Origin: Candidatus Saccharimonadota bacterium
Lineage (GTDB): Bacteria > Patescibacteriota > Saccharimonadia > Saccharimonadales > Saccharimonadaceae
DNA length: 64,000 nucleotides
Reading direction: 5' to 3'
Assembly (NCBI GenBank): GCA_020428315.1
Contig: JAGQNA010000001.1
Coordinates: 1 to 64,000, forward strand
Shown here one piece after another: positions 54,781-62,007 of the stretch. The notes beneath the pieces were generated by a model. It was given only the letters and a program-made list of their open reading frames with translations, searched no databases and was not told the origin of the DNA. The translations under genes were made by a program, and so were the position numbers. The number at the start of each line of letters is the position of its first letter. The first letter of the stretch is position 1.

Positions 54781-54812
54781 TAAAAAATAACGATCCGAGT
54801 AGAATCGTTATT
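54781..54812 (-). terminator. Terminator of the Hsp20 gene
   Basis: On the minus strand AATAACGAT pairs with ATCGTTATT, followed by TTTT. It faces the pilin terminator, so the converging operons are both closed. Confidence 0.8.
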
Positions 54813-54830
54813 TCTTAAACCTAGATAGTT

Positions 54831-55313
54831 TTATTGAATTGCTATTTTCTTGGCTTGCTCTTGTTGAACCTTTGGAAACGAAATAGTTAACACACCGTCT
54901 TTTAGAGTGGCCGCTGCTTCATCTTCCTTCACCTGCACTGGTAGTGCAACTGTACGGCTAAACTCGCCCCAGTAACACTCTTGAATATGCCAATTACTAG
55001 CATCACTATCGTCGCCACTAGATAAAGTACCGCTTACAGTAAGAATACCATCTGAAATACTTACATCCAGATCTTCTTTGTTAACACCAGCAGTTCGTGC
55101 TTTGACGACAAGTCGATCCTCAGCTTCGTATACATCAACAGCTAGTTCACCGGGAAAATCATTGCTGTTTTCGTCCCAGTCTTCACTGGCTGGTGATGCG
55201 TCATCCTGAATGGGTGCAACTGTTGGTTGAGCTGTTGAAGCATCGTCATCATTTAAGAACGCTGCCGCAAGCTCATCTTCTATTAATAAATCATCGTTCT
55301 GTTTACGGGCCAT
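54831..55313 (-). CDS. Hsp20/alpha-crystallin small heat-shock protein
   Basis: 160 residues from ATG 55313, chosen because GGAGG lies 6 nt upstream; a GTG four codons earlier would include that site. The N-terminal ~65 residues are acidic and disordered. The alpha-crystallin domain (~70-155) has the family features VYEAEDRLVVKARTAGV and LKDGVLTISFPK (A-x-x-x-G-V-L-T form). It binds unfolding proteins to stop aggregation. Confidence 0.92.
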   Translation of the reverse strand: MARKQNDDLLIEDELAAAFLNDDDASTAQPTVAPIQDDASPASEDWDENSNDFPGELAVDVYEAEDRLVVKARTAGVNKEDLDVSISDGILTVSGTLSSGDDSDASNWHIQECYWGEFSRTVALPVQVKEDEAAATLKDGVLTISFPKVQQEQAKKIAIQ

Positions 55314-55382
55314 GATATCCTCCACTTCTATCTAAGGCTCTTATTGACAAGTAGTCTACTTCAGTATAGCTAATGTTAGGGG

Positions 55383-55388
55383 TATAAT
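55383..55388 (+). promoter_or_regulatory. -10 box before the comF leader peptide
   Basis: TATAAT, exactly 6 nt before the short ORF's ATG at 55395. Confidence 0.55.
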
Positions 55389-55394
55389 CAACAT

Positions 55395-55433
55395 ATGAAA
55401 GGTCAAAAATGTAAAAAACACAATGCTAGATAA
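55395..55433 (+). CDS. 12-residue leader ORF overlapping comF start
   Basis: MKGQKCKKHNAR then TAA. The ATG stands 6 nt after TATAAT (leaderless), and its stop codon (55431-55433) lies inside comF codons 3-4. Ribosomes ending there could restart at the comF ATG (55423), so it may couple translation. It could also be a chance ORF. Confidence 0.45.
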   Translation: MKGQKCKKHNAR

Positions 55434-56091
55434 AGTGCTTGGATTATGGGCTCCTCACTACTGTTATGGATGTGATTTAGTTGGTTTTGTTCTATGTAGT
55501 AATTGTAAATATAACATCATTAATGAACCGTTTGCTGGTTGTGTTGCCTGCCAGAAGACGGCTGTCGGGCGTACTGGAGTTTGTACTGAATGCCGTGTTC
55601 CCTACTCAAAGGCTTGGGTTATTTCTGATAGAGACGGGGTAGTGTTGAAGTTAGTAGACGAATATAAATTCAATTACAGAAGGTCAAGTTATGAGGTGCT
55701 CGCTGAAATGTTAAACGATACAGTTGCCTTATTGCCTGAAGATACTTTGGTCTGTACCGTTCCAACTATCCAAAAGCATATACGGCAACGTGGCTTTGAC
55801 CACGCAAAACTCCTTGCTAAGCAGTTTGCGTCACTTAGGAGATTAGAATTTGTGATACCACTTGCAAGAAATAAATCTACGGTACAGCTAGGTACTTCAA
55901 GGGTGGAACGTATAAAAAATGCAAGACTGGCATTTCGAGCTAGAGGTGTTCAGAGAGGTAGAAATTACCTGTTGATCGACGACGTGTATACTACTGGCTC
56001 AACAATGAGATATGCCACTCAAACATTACTTAACGCAGGCGCTGGTCAGGTTTGGATTGCAATTATTGCTCGTCAAGCACTCGACAAGTGA
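55423..56091 (+). CDS. comF: ComF family phosphoribosyltransferase-like protein
   Basis: 222 residues. The N-terminal cysteine clusters (YCYGCD, CSNC, CVAC, CTEC) form zinc ribbons. The C-terminal PRTase domain contains the PRPP-binding motif LLIDDVYTTGSTM near residue 185. Family proteins are needed for DNA uptake (natural transformation) in several bacteria; the ATPase ComFA is not in the window. There is no own Shine-Dalgarno; translation may be coupled to the leader ORF. Confidence 0.92.
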   Translation: MLDKVLGLWAPHYCYGCDLVGFVLCSNCKYNIINEPFAGCVACQKTAVGRTGVCTECRVPYSKAWVISDRDGVVLKLVDEYKFNYRRSSYEVLAEMLNDTVALLPEDTLVCTVPTIQKHIRQRGFDHAKLLAKQFASLRRLEFVIPLARNKSTVQLGTSRVERIKNARLAFRARGVQRGRNYLLIDDVYTTGSTMRYATQTLLNAGAGQVWIAIIARQALDK

Positions 56092-56122
56092 TGGCCTAAA
56101 CTGCTATAATCAAGCAAGATTT

Positions 56123-56212
<90 letters not shown>

Positions 56213-56231
56213 GATAGAATATGGAATAGGC

Positions 56232-56237
56232 TATAAT
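56232..56237 (+). promoter_or_regulatory. -10 box of the PH-like gene (leaderless start)
   Basis: TATAAT ends 6 nt before ATG 56244. Confidence 0.6.
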
Positions 56238-56243
56238 AGTGTC

Positions 56244-56645
56244 ATGAATAATGAATCGATGAAATCAACATTATTGCAAGGCGAGCAGTTGATAGGACAG
56301 ACTTTCGGGGCAATTCAACCACCAGTCATGACGCAAGCAGCAAACATTTATCTAACCAATCAGCGCATCATCATAGAAGCAAATGAAATGGCCCGTTCGA
56401 TAGCTCCCAACTGGCCAGCTAATAAGGCTGTTAATGTTACTACTGCAAGCTTTAATTATGTAGATATCAAAACTGTTACACCAGACAAATATCACCTGTT
56501 TGGTTTTATACCAACCAGAAACATCGCCATAGTAATTGAACTTAAGAACGGAGAGCGCCTGACGCTTTTGACGGAAGAGCGTGACAAGTTTATAAAAATC
56601 TTGACTGATGCTATTGCTGCTCAGACGACAACACCCTCCTACTAG
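56244..56645 (+). CDS. Hypothetical protein with GRAM/PH-like fold
   Basis: 133 residues without signal or membrane segment. The pattern NIYLTNQRIIIEANE, then a beta-rich FNYVDIKTVTPDKY...LFGFIPTRNIAIVIELKNGE and a final helix fits bacterial PH/GRAM-like domains that bind membranes or lipids. Family assignment is by pattern only. Confidence 0.55.
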   Translation: MNNESMKSTLLQGEQLIGQTFGAIQPPVMTQAANIYLTNQRIIIEANEMARSIAPNWPANKAVNVTTASFNYVDIKTVTPDKYHLFGFIPTRNIAIVIELKNGERLTLLTEERDKFIKILTDAIAAQTTTPSY

Positions 56646-56727
56646 CCCCTAGCGTTACTGGACTATAGTTCCAGACAAATGTATTCCGCCATGGCAGACT
56701 AACCAAATGCTAGGTTTATATAGGAAG
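56646..56727. other. 82-bp gap without gene
   Basis: A short CTGGAACTATAGTCCAG-like palindrome (56660-56676) is the only structure seen; no T-run follows, so a terminator is not supported. Confidence 0.3.
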
Positions 56728-57135
56728 CTAAACGTTGGTCCCTGCACTACCGTTAACGCTAAAACTGCCAAGCACAAACTTGATGATCGCATAGGAGAGT
56801 AGAGCGATCACTACACCAACAATCGCATATAGTATCGTATTTTTTGCGGCTGTTACATTTGCTGAGTTTCCGCCAGAAATAACGTAGCGCAAGCCACCAA
56901 TTATTATCATAATAACTGACACTGCCCCAAGTATAAAAAGTAATACATCAGTTATGGTACTAAAAATACCAGCATCACCAAATAGTTCAGCCTGTTGATT
57001 TGTACCGCGTGCAGCGTTGGCACCCGACTCTATACCACCATTGAAGGCATCGGTTCGGTTTGTCAAGAAGACACAGACACTCAGTAAAGATATCGTTACG
57101 TTTGCTAATGATATTTTTACGAATTTTTTCAACAT
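56728..57135 (-). CDS. VirB2-like pilin 7, separate from the main cluster
   Basis: 135 residues: signal peptide ~1-30, mature start GGIESGANAARGTNQQ, then two helices with the loop RYVISGGNSANVTAAKNTIL. It is closest to pilin 6 but lacks its cysteines. AGGACAAGAT stands before the ATG. It lies 2 kb from the main array, in opposite direction, between two tRNA-Ser genes, so it was probably moved or duplicated separately. Confidence 0.8.
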   Translation of the reverse strand: MLKKFVKISLANVTISLLSVCVFLTNRTDAFNGGIESGANAARGTNQQAELFGDAGIFSTITDVLLFILGAVSVIMIIIGGLRYVISGGNSANVTAAKNTILYAIVGVVIALLSYAIIKFVLGSFSVNGSAGTNV

Positions 57136-57223
57136 ATCTTGTCCTAACTTTAAGAATACTATATCAAATTCTTTTCAAAATAGCTACAATTGGCCTCTGT
57201 TTTATGTTACAATCAATCAAGCT

Positions 57224-57316
57224 GGAGGAGTACCCAAGTGGCTGAAGGGGCGGCTTTGCTAAAGCTGTAGGTCGGGGCAACCTGGCGCGGGAGTTCGAAT
57301 CTCCCCTCCTCCGCCA
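57224..57316 (+). tRNA. tRNA-Ser (GCT)
   Basis: A 93-nt class II tRNA with acceptor GGAGGAG/CTCCTCC, anticodon loop TTGCTAA (GCT), a long variable arm and encoded CCA. Confidence 0.95.
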
Positions 57317-57336
57317 ATTAGTTTATGTATTAACTT

Positions 57337-57366
57337 CGTCTACCTCTTTGGGTAGGCGGATTTTGT
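57337..57366 (+). terminator. Terminator after tRNA-Ser (GCT)
   Basis: CGTCTACC pairs with GGTAGGCG across a short loop, followed by GATTTTGTT. Confidence 0.65.
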
Positions 57367-57434
57367 TATTTACTCTATTGTCGCACGTGTACCACTAGTC
57401 GGCTTTTTTATTTATAACAAAAGTATCACCGTGA

Positions 57435-57440
57435 TATACT
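57435..57440 (+). promoter_or_regulatory. -10 box of the 236-residue membrane protein (leaderless start)
   Basis: TATACT ends 6 nt before ATG 57447. Confidence 0.6.
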
Positions 57441-57446
57441 ATTTTT

Positions 57447-58157
57447 ATGCAACCAAACAATCAGTATCCAGAGAATCAGGTACTAGAAACTCAACCGATT
57501 CAAGCTACTGTAGTACCTGTCCAGCCAGATGAAAGTCGGGCACAGCTTAATTCCTTGGTACAAGAGCAGGCATCGCAAATTGAACCACAACAGACTGCAC
57601 CAACAATCACTACTGAACTAGTAGCTGAGTCTAGTCAGTCGCAGTCGTCAGTTGAAAACGATACTGGAAGTAACTCTAGTTTATCGTCTGAATTACCAGA
57701 AGTCATGCCGGTGTCATGGCAATCGCATGAGTACACTCAGTATGACAAATCACCAGTCTGGTATGTCATACTATTAATCGTTACCTCTGTTCTTATAGGA
57801 TTATCCATACTATTTAACGCGTGGTCATTTGCAGTTCTAATCCCGATAATGGTTGTAGCATTGATGATGTATGCTCACAGACCTCCTCAAACTGTCAACT
57901 ATACGGTTAGTGAGCAGGGCTTGTATATCAATGATACATTACACCCAATGGGCGAGTTTCGAGCCTTCGCTGTTGGTAAAGAGATGGATCATAATTCATT
58001 GGTATTAATACCGATTAAGCGGTTTAGGCCATCGATTAAAATTTCTTTTCCAGACGAGGTTGGTGAGTCGATTGTCGATGTTATTGGTGCGTTTATTCCA
58101 AGTCAAGATTTTCAAATTGATCTATTTGATAAAATTATTCAAAAGTTACGCATCTAG
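57447..58157 (+). CDS. Hypothetical two-TM membrane protein
   Basis: 236 residues. The Gln/Pro/Ser-rich cytoplasmic N-terminus (~1-90) is disordered. A short hairpin of two helices (~108-145) follows, then a beta-rich soluble end (~150-236). The end (LHPMGEFRAFAVGKE...KISFPDE) looks like a PH-like or DUF domain of the type found after two helices in many Gram-positives, but is not securely recognised. TATACT and the ATG are spaced for a leaderless mRNA. Confidence 0.6.
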   Translation: MQPNNQYPENQVLETQPIQATVVPVQPDESRAQLNSLVQEQASQIEPQQTAPTITTELVAESSQSQSSVENDTGSNSSLSSELPEVMPVSWQSHEYTQYDKSPVWYVILLIVTSVLIGLSILFNAWSFAVLIPIMVVALMMYAHRPPQTVNYTVSEQGLYINDTLHPMGEFRAFAVGKEMDHNSLVLIPIKRFRPSIKISFPDEVGESIVDVIGAFIPSQDFQIDLFDKIIQKLRI

Positions 58158-58320
58158 TAAATTCTGCCTCTGTTATGATACAATAGTTCGAGTCTATCTC
58201 GTTGAGTTAGATGTACCTTCAAGTTATGATCCGGATAAAAATTCGGAATAGGGCACCCGAACGTAAGCTTGATTTCTAATGCATAATGACTAGGAGTTAG
58301 TTGAAATTAGGGTGCAGTAT
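58158..58320. other. 163-bp gap before tRNA-Arg
   Basis: No gene is convincing. GCACCCG occurs at 58252-58258 as well as at the tRNA 5' end, and GGGTGC (58310-58315) faces GCACCC (58321-58326) across 5 nt, so the leader could pair with the tRNA acceptor 5' strand. The rest looks unstructured. Confidence 0.35.
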
Positions 58321-58397
58321 GCACCCGTAGCTCAGCTGGATAGAGCGTCGGCTTGCGGAGCCGAAGGCCATAGGTTCGAATCCTGTCGGGTGTACCA
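58321..58397 (+). tRNA. tRNA-Arg (GCG)
   Basis: 77 nt: acceptor GCACCCG/CGGGTGT (with a G-U first pair), D-arm GCTCAGCTGGATAGAGC, anticodon stem TCGGC/GCCGA with loop TTGCGGA, so anticodon GCG; T-arm with TTCGAAT, encoded CCA. Bacterial tRNA-Arg for CGN normally has ACG, edited by TadA; here it is GCG. Confidence 0.9.
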
Positions 58398-58414
58398 CAC
58401 GAAAACTACAGATT

Positions 58415-58446
58415 GAGATTGGTTTGGATATCAATCTCTTTTTTGT
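58415..58446 (+). terminator. Terminator after tRNA-Arg
   Basis: GAGATTG pairs with CAATCTC across 10 nt, followed by TTTTTTTG. Confidence 0.85.
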
Positions 58447-58542
58447 TTACAGCTTCTCTACTCCTGTAAAATGAGTTTGGATTTTACTACGGTGTCACTT
58501 CTATCTTTCTAGCAGGAGAGATGATGACATTAAAATTATAGT

Positions 58543-58719
58543 ATGAAGATGAGCCGAATCGTTGAAGAACTTGAGCGACAAGGTATTTAACCAACTTACG
58601 CCAATATAGCTAGTTATGCGGTTTTTGTTTCAGAGGAGGGGCTGGTTGAGCGATTGGGGCTAAATATCGAAATACTGCAGCTTGAGTGGTTAAAAGAGCT
58701 ATTTCAACATACTGAATAG
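58543..58719 (+). pseudogene. Small broken ORF with internal TAA
   Basis: From ATG 58543 the frame reads MKMSRIVEELERQGI, then TAA (58588-58590), then continues PTYANIASYAVFVSEEGLVERLG ... to TAG at 58717-58719 with normal protein-like composition. One nonsense change would explain it. No family is recognised. It lies in an otherwise gene-poor stretch (58398-58820). Confidence 0.4.
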
Positions 58720-58820
58720 CATGAAGAAAGCATGATAATCAATGTTCTCCACTACTGCTCGTCTTGACATATCATCACGTTTATGTTAGGATTAACAGTA
58801 TAAATAATTAAAAAACAAAA

Positions 58821-59975
58821 GTGTCAGAAAAATCCACCACACCTAAATCATCGGAACTTATTCAGGCTCAAGTAGCTACATTCGCTGCCGAGGGGGTTAA
58901 AGACCCTCACGATAACTGGCATATACTTAATAATCTTGGAGATATAGCCTTGGGTCAGTCAGGAGGTGTTACAAGCGTTACTGATTCAGCTGGGTATTAT
59001 GAAGCGGAAAATGGCGACTTAAGTGGAATATTTTCAAGATATACTGCCTTCTTGCGTACTGTTGGTGGCTCGCAATATGAAGCAATTCAGGGTCGAGCAG
59101 GTATGCTGAACGACTATAACGGTTTCGGGCCAGAAATTGCTATTCTCAAGAGTGAATTATTAAATCTAGCAACCGGCAAAGAGCACCATAATTTTCTAGG
59201 GACAGGCTCTAACTCTATGGTTTTCTCTATTACTAAGGGTGATAAAGCCTATGCTGTGCGTGTGCCGCATGGACGAGATTCAAATCCGGCAGCGATTAAC
59301 AGTCATCTTGCAGGTGCCGTTTTAGGTAAGGGTGTCCCCCATTTAGAGCAAATTGTGGCTGCCTCTTATAAAGATGGTGTTACCGTAGCTGAAATGATGC
59401 CTGGTAAAGAAGTAGGTAATCTCACGATTGATGAAGCTCAAGCTGTAACCAACGAACAACTGGGGGTACTTGTCGACACATTAATAGCCGTCAGTGAACG
59501 TGGGATTGAAATCGACTCTAAACCCTCGAACATATTCTACGACCCTAAAGAAGGCTATGGTATTGTAGACTATCATTCCTCAAAAGTCGCAGGAAAGATT
59601 AGTGCCGACCAAGACCTTGGTACTATCGTTGGCAGGATGGCAGTAGTCATTGATAACTCTGGCTTTTACGGAAAGCCGTATATCTCCGAGAAGTCTGCCG
59701 AAGATTATGCAAATAACCTTAAGTTTAAGCGGGCTAACCTAGGGACACTTGAACGCTACCGCAATGTTGTTGAGGCGAAGCTAGATGGTGAGAGCCTAAC
59801 AAAGGCATTAAATGTGATTGATAAGCGCATCGCTACCGGCAAAGAAGCGGTTTTATATTATTCAAACCCTGATTGGGTATCTGAACAAATTGCTCAAGGG
59901 CGAGAGAGGGAACGACAGCGAAAAGAGCCAAAGAATAATCCAACAGGTTATTTGGTTACTCCTGATATACTCTAG
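58821..59975 (+). CDS. Protein-kinase-like fold protein, atypical ATP-site
   Basis: 384 residues from a GTG start. An N-terminal ~100-residue helical part is followed by a kinase-like domain. A glycine loop LGTGSNSMVF lies near ~126. AVRVP (~146) holds Arg where protein kinases have the ATP-binding Lys. The catalytic-loop equivalent is IEIDSKPSNIFYD (~231), with the Asp, Lys and Asn pattern, and IVDY stands in place of DFG. A kinase-like or pseudokinase role is plausible; the Arg makes normal ATP binding uncertain. There is no membrane segment, and no homologue is named. Confidence 0.6.
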   Translation: MSEKSTTPKSSELIQAQVATFAAEGVKDPHDNWHILNNLGDIALGQSGGVTSVTDSAGYYEAENGDLSGIFSRYTAFLRTVGGSQYEAIQGRAGMLNDYNGFGPEIAILKSELLNLATGKEHHNFLGTGSNSMVFSITKGDKAYAVRVPHGRDSNPAAINSHLAGAVLGKGVPHLEQIVAASYKDGVTVAEMMPGKEVGNLTIDEAQAVTNEQLGVLVDTLIAVSERGIEIDSKPSNIFYDPKEGYGIVDYHSSKVAGKISADQDLGTIVGRMAVVIDNSGFYGKPYISEKSAEDYANNLKFKRANLGTLERYRNVVEAKLDGESLTKALNVIDKRIATGKEAVLYYSNPDWVSEQIAQGRERERQRKEPKNNPTGYLVTPDIL

Positions 59976-60115
59976 GATAAGTGAATAGTTGCTTTCAATT
60001 GAGTTTTTAACTTCTCTACTGCTCTGTACCACTATTTTTCCAAGGACCATTTTAGGTCTTAATTTATTTTGGCGAAATAGATACGATTAGCTGACAATAC
60101 CATACTCATCTTTGA
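59976..60115. other. 140-bp gap without gene
   Basis: Nothing recognised; convergent ends of the kinase-like gene and the prepilin gene, AT-rich. Confidence 0.5.
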
Positions 60116-60649
60116 CTAATGCATTACCCGACTTTCACTCAGGATGTATTTTATCATGCTATCACTACTCAACCATCGTACGCGTCCGCAGTTTAAATTA
60201 TCATCGTCGATCGCACTGTCTAGAGCTTGTGCCATTTTTTGATCTACCCCACTGATGCGAATATTAACACCATTCAGATTTTGGCCACAACTTTTAAAAG
60301 TTTCGTCTGGATCACTAGGATCGTTATCGTAAATGTATGTCGACGATGAGTATCCTTTTATGGGTTTAAGCGGGCTAAGGTAGTTGCCTAACGAGGTGTT
60401 TGCTATGATATTATTCATATTTGGATTTGTTCCCTGTCCAAAGCTATTTTCGTATGGCCAGTCTGCAATGTTCGATTTAGTAGCGTATAGCGAAAATGCA
60501 TCCTCGATGTTTTTTAGATCTTCTGCTATCAAATTTGCTTTAGCACGCTCTTGGGTACCGTTAAAGGCAATAACACTAATACTTGCGAGGATACCTATAA
60601 CAGTAACAACGATAATTAGTTCGACGATGGTAAAGCCACCCTTATTCAT
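60116..60649 (-). CDS. Type IV prepilin
   Basis: 177 residues. The prepilin peptidase site MNKGG|FTIVE has Gly at -1, Phe at +1 and Glu at +5, followed by the hydrophobic LIIVVTVIGILASISVIAF helix. The globular C-terminal part has two cysteines (C near 91, C near 156 by inspection), probably a disulphide. It forms a type IV pilus or pseudopilus fibre. No pilB, pilC or pilD lies in the window. TACAAT lies 7 nt before the ATG. Confidence 0.92.
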   Translation of the reverse strand: MNKGGFTIVELIIVVTVIGILASISVIAFNGTQERAKANLIAEDLKNIEDAFSLYATKSNIADWPYENSFGQGTNPNMNNIIANTSLGNYLSPLKPIKGYSSSTYIYDNDPSDPDETFKSCGQNLNGVNIRISGVDQKMAQALDSAIDDDNLNCGRVRWLSSDSMIKYILSESRVMH

Positions 60650-60745
60650 AATGAATATTGTATCACGTTTGATCAGTCTGTATTCACTCCAGATTGTGCA
60701 AGACGGGCTATAAAATCGCAGTATATGATTGTTCGAAATAATAAG

Positions 60746-60751
60746 TATAAT
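60746..60751 (+). promoter_or_regulatory. -10 box of the HIT gene (leaderless start)
   Basis: TATAAT ends 6 nt before ATG 60758. Confidence 0.6.
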
Positions 60752-60757
60752 TAAGTT

Positions 60758-61156
60758 ATGGTTGATTCAATTTTTACAAAAATAATTAAAGGTGATATAC
60801 CCAGTTTCAAAGTTTATGAAGATGATTTGACATATGCATTTCTAGATATTCATCCTATTCAACCAGGACACGTACTGGTTATACCTAAGAAGCAAGTTGA
60901 GTTTGTGTGGGATTTAGATGGTGAGTCATACCTAGCATTGATGACAACAGTAAAAAAGACCGCACAGCATATGAAGAACGTACTCGAGGTGCCGTTTATT
61001 GGTGAGATGGTTGTTGGGGTCGACGTACCACATGCTCATGTACACCTGGTACCATTTACGAAAGTTGAACAGTTTCGAAACGTTCCAGACATGTCAGCAA
61101 TACCAGATAATCAAGCTCTACTGGCAATGGCAGAAAAACTTCGGTTTCATGATTAA
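60758..61156 (+). CDS. HIT family nucleotide hydrolase
   Basis: 132 residues with the histidine triad HAHVHLV (~95-101) that gives the family its name. The start IFTKIIKGDIPSFKVYEDD is the standard HINT-type N-terminus. Such enzymes remove AMP or other groups from small substrates. The start is leaderless, and the stop overlaps rlmH by 8 nt. Confidence 0.95.
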   Translation: MVDSIFTKIIKGDIPSFKVYEDDLTYAFLDIHPIQPGHVLVIPKKQVEFVWDLDGESYLALMTTVKKTAQHMKNVLEVPFIGEMVVGVDVPHAHVHLVPFTKVEQFRNVPDMSAIPDNQALLAMAEKLRFHD

Positions 61157-61604
61157 GATTCTTGCTATTGGCTTGAGGCACGATAAGGATCTCGTGGCCA
61201 GTATCGAGAATTACCAAAAGAGACTAAGAGCTCCATATAATATAACGTGGCAGTTGCTTGTAAACTCAAAAAAACAAAATAATGAGGCTAGGATTGATGA
61301 AACTGACCAGCTCATGAAGCAAATTAAAGACGATGAAACAGTTATCTTACTCGATGAACGTGGAATTATGATTAGTTCGGTACAGCTAGCACAAGCGTTG
61401 AATGTAAGCTTTAATCAGTCTAAGAAGATTACAATCGTGATTGGTGGTGCATATGGCGTCTCCCCTGCCTTGCATAGTAGGGCTCAGCATGTAGTAGCAC
61501 TTTCGCGGCTAGTCTTTCCTCATCAGATTGTTAGACTATTAGTCGCAGAACAATTATATAGAGCGCAAGAAATTAACTTTGGTGGAATGTACCACCACAG
61601 ATAG
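61149..61604 (+). CDS. rlmH: 23S rRNA (pseudouridine1915-N3)-methyltransferase RlmH
   Basis: 151 residues from ATG 61149, inside the HIT gene end. Family features: the start MIKILAIGLRHD, the LLDERG motif, the SAM-binding IVIGGAYGVSPAL loop and the C-terminal LSRLVFPHQIVRLLVAEQLYRA with the Tyr-His end. It methylates pseudouridine 1915 in helix 69 of the large subunit. Downstream of HIT with an 8-nt overlap, so translation is coupled. Confidence 0.95.
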   Translation: MIKILAIGLRHDKDLVASIENYQKRLRAPYNITWQLLVNSKKQNNEARIDETDQLMKQIKDDETVILLDERGIMISSVQLAQALNVSFNQSKKITIVIGGAYGVSPALHSRAQHVVALSRLVFPHQIVRLLVAEQLYRAQEINFGGMYHHR

Positions 61605-61621
61605 TATTTTACGAATTACTA

Positions 61622-61650
61622 TTGACAAATAGTCAAAATACTGCTAGTAT
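61622..61650 (+). promoter_or_regulatory. Sigma70-type promoter of the 109-residue gene
   Basis: TTGACA (61622-61627), a 17-nt spacer and TAGTAT (61645-61650). Unlike most promoters here, it leaves a 27-nt leader before ATG 61678. Confidence 0.7.
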
Positions 61651-61677
61651 TGTAACAGTAATAACTAAAATACAAAT

Positions 61678-62007
61678 ATGAAAAAATACACAATCCATTT
61701 ATTACCTAGCTGCTTAGCGTTAATTACGATGCTAGGAATCGCCGTGCATGATACTAAATTTGATACGATGATGCGTCTAGCGATAGCAATTCCGGTTGCT
61801 TTTACAACATTTGAAGCGGCACAATCACTTACACATACTAGCGACTTACATACACATGTCGATAAGGTGTCGGTAAAAAAATCTGTAAGTAAATATACTT
61901 ATCGGGTACCAAGTATTTGTAGCCGGAATTCAGACGATAAACGGTATCGGATGAATAATAAAATTCGTGGGCAGAACCCATTTGATGATTGTCTACTACC
62001 AGTTTAG
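61678..62007 (+). CDS. Hypothetical small exported protein
   Basis: 109 residues. A hydrophobic N-terminal helix (~7-25) and a second one (~30-45) are followed by a basic, Ser/Tyr/Arg-rich tail with two Cys. No family is recognised. It carries a consensus promoter and no operon partner. The gene ends inside the end of valS (convergent, 4-nt overlap). Confidence 0.55.
   Translation: MKKYTIHLLPSCLALITMLGIAVHDTKFDTMMRLAIAIPVAFTTFEAAQSLTHTSDLHTHVDKVSVKKSVSKYTYRVPSICSRNSDDKRYRMNNKIRGQNPFDDCLLPV

Noticed and set aside
56660-56676. Terminator after the PH-like gene
   Set aside because: The short palindrome is not followed by a T-run on either strand.
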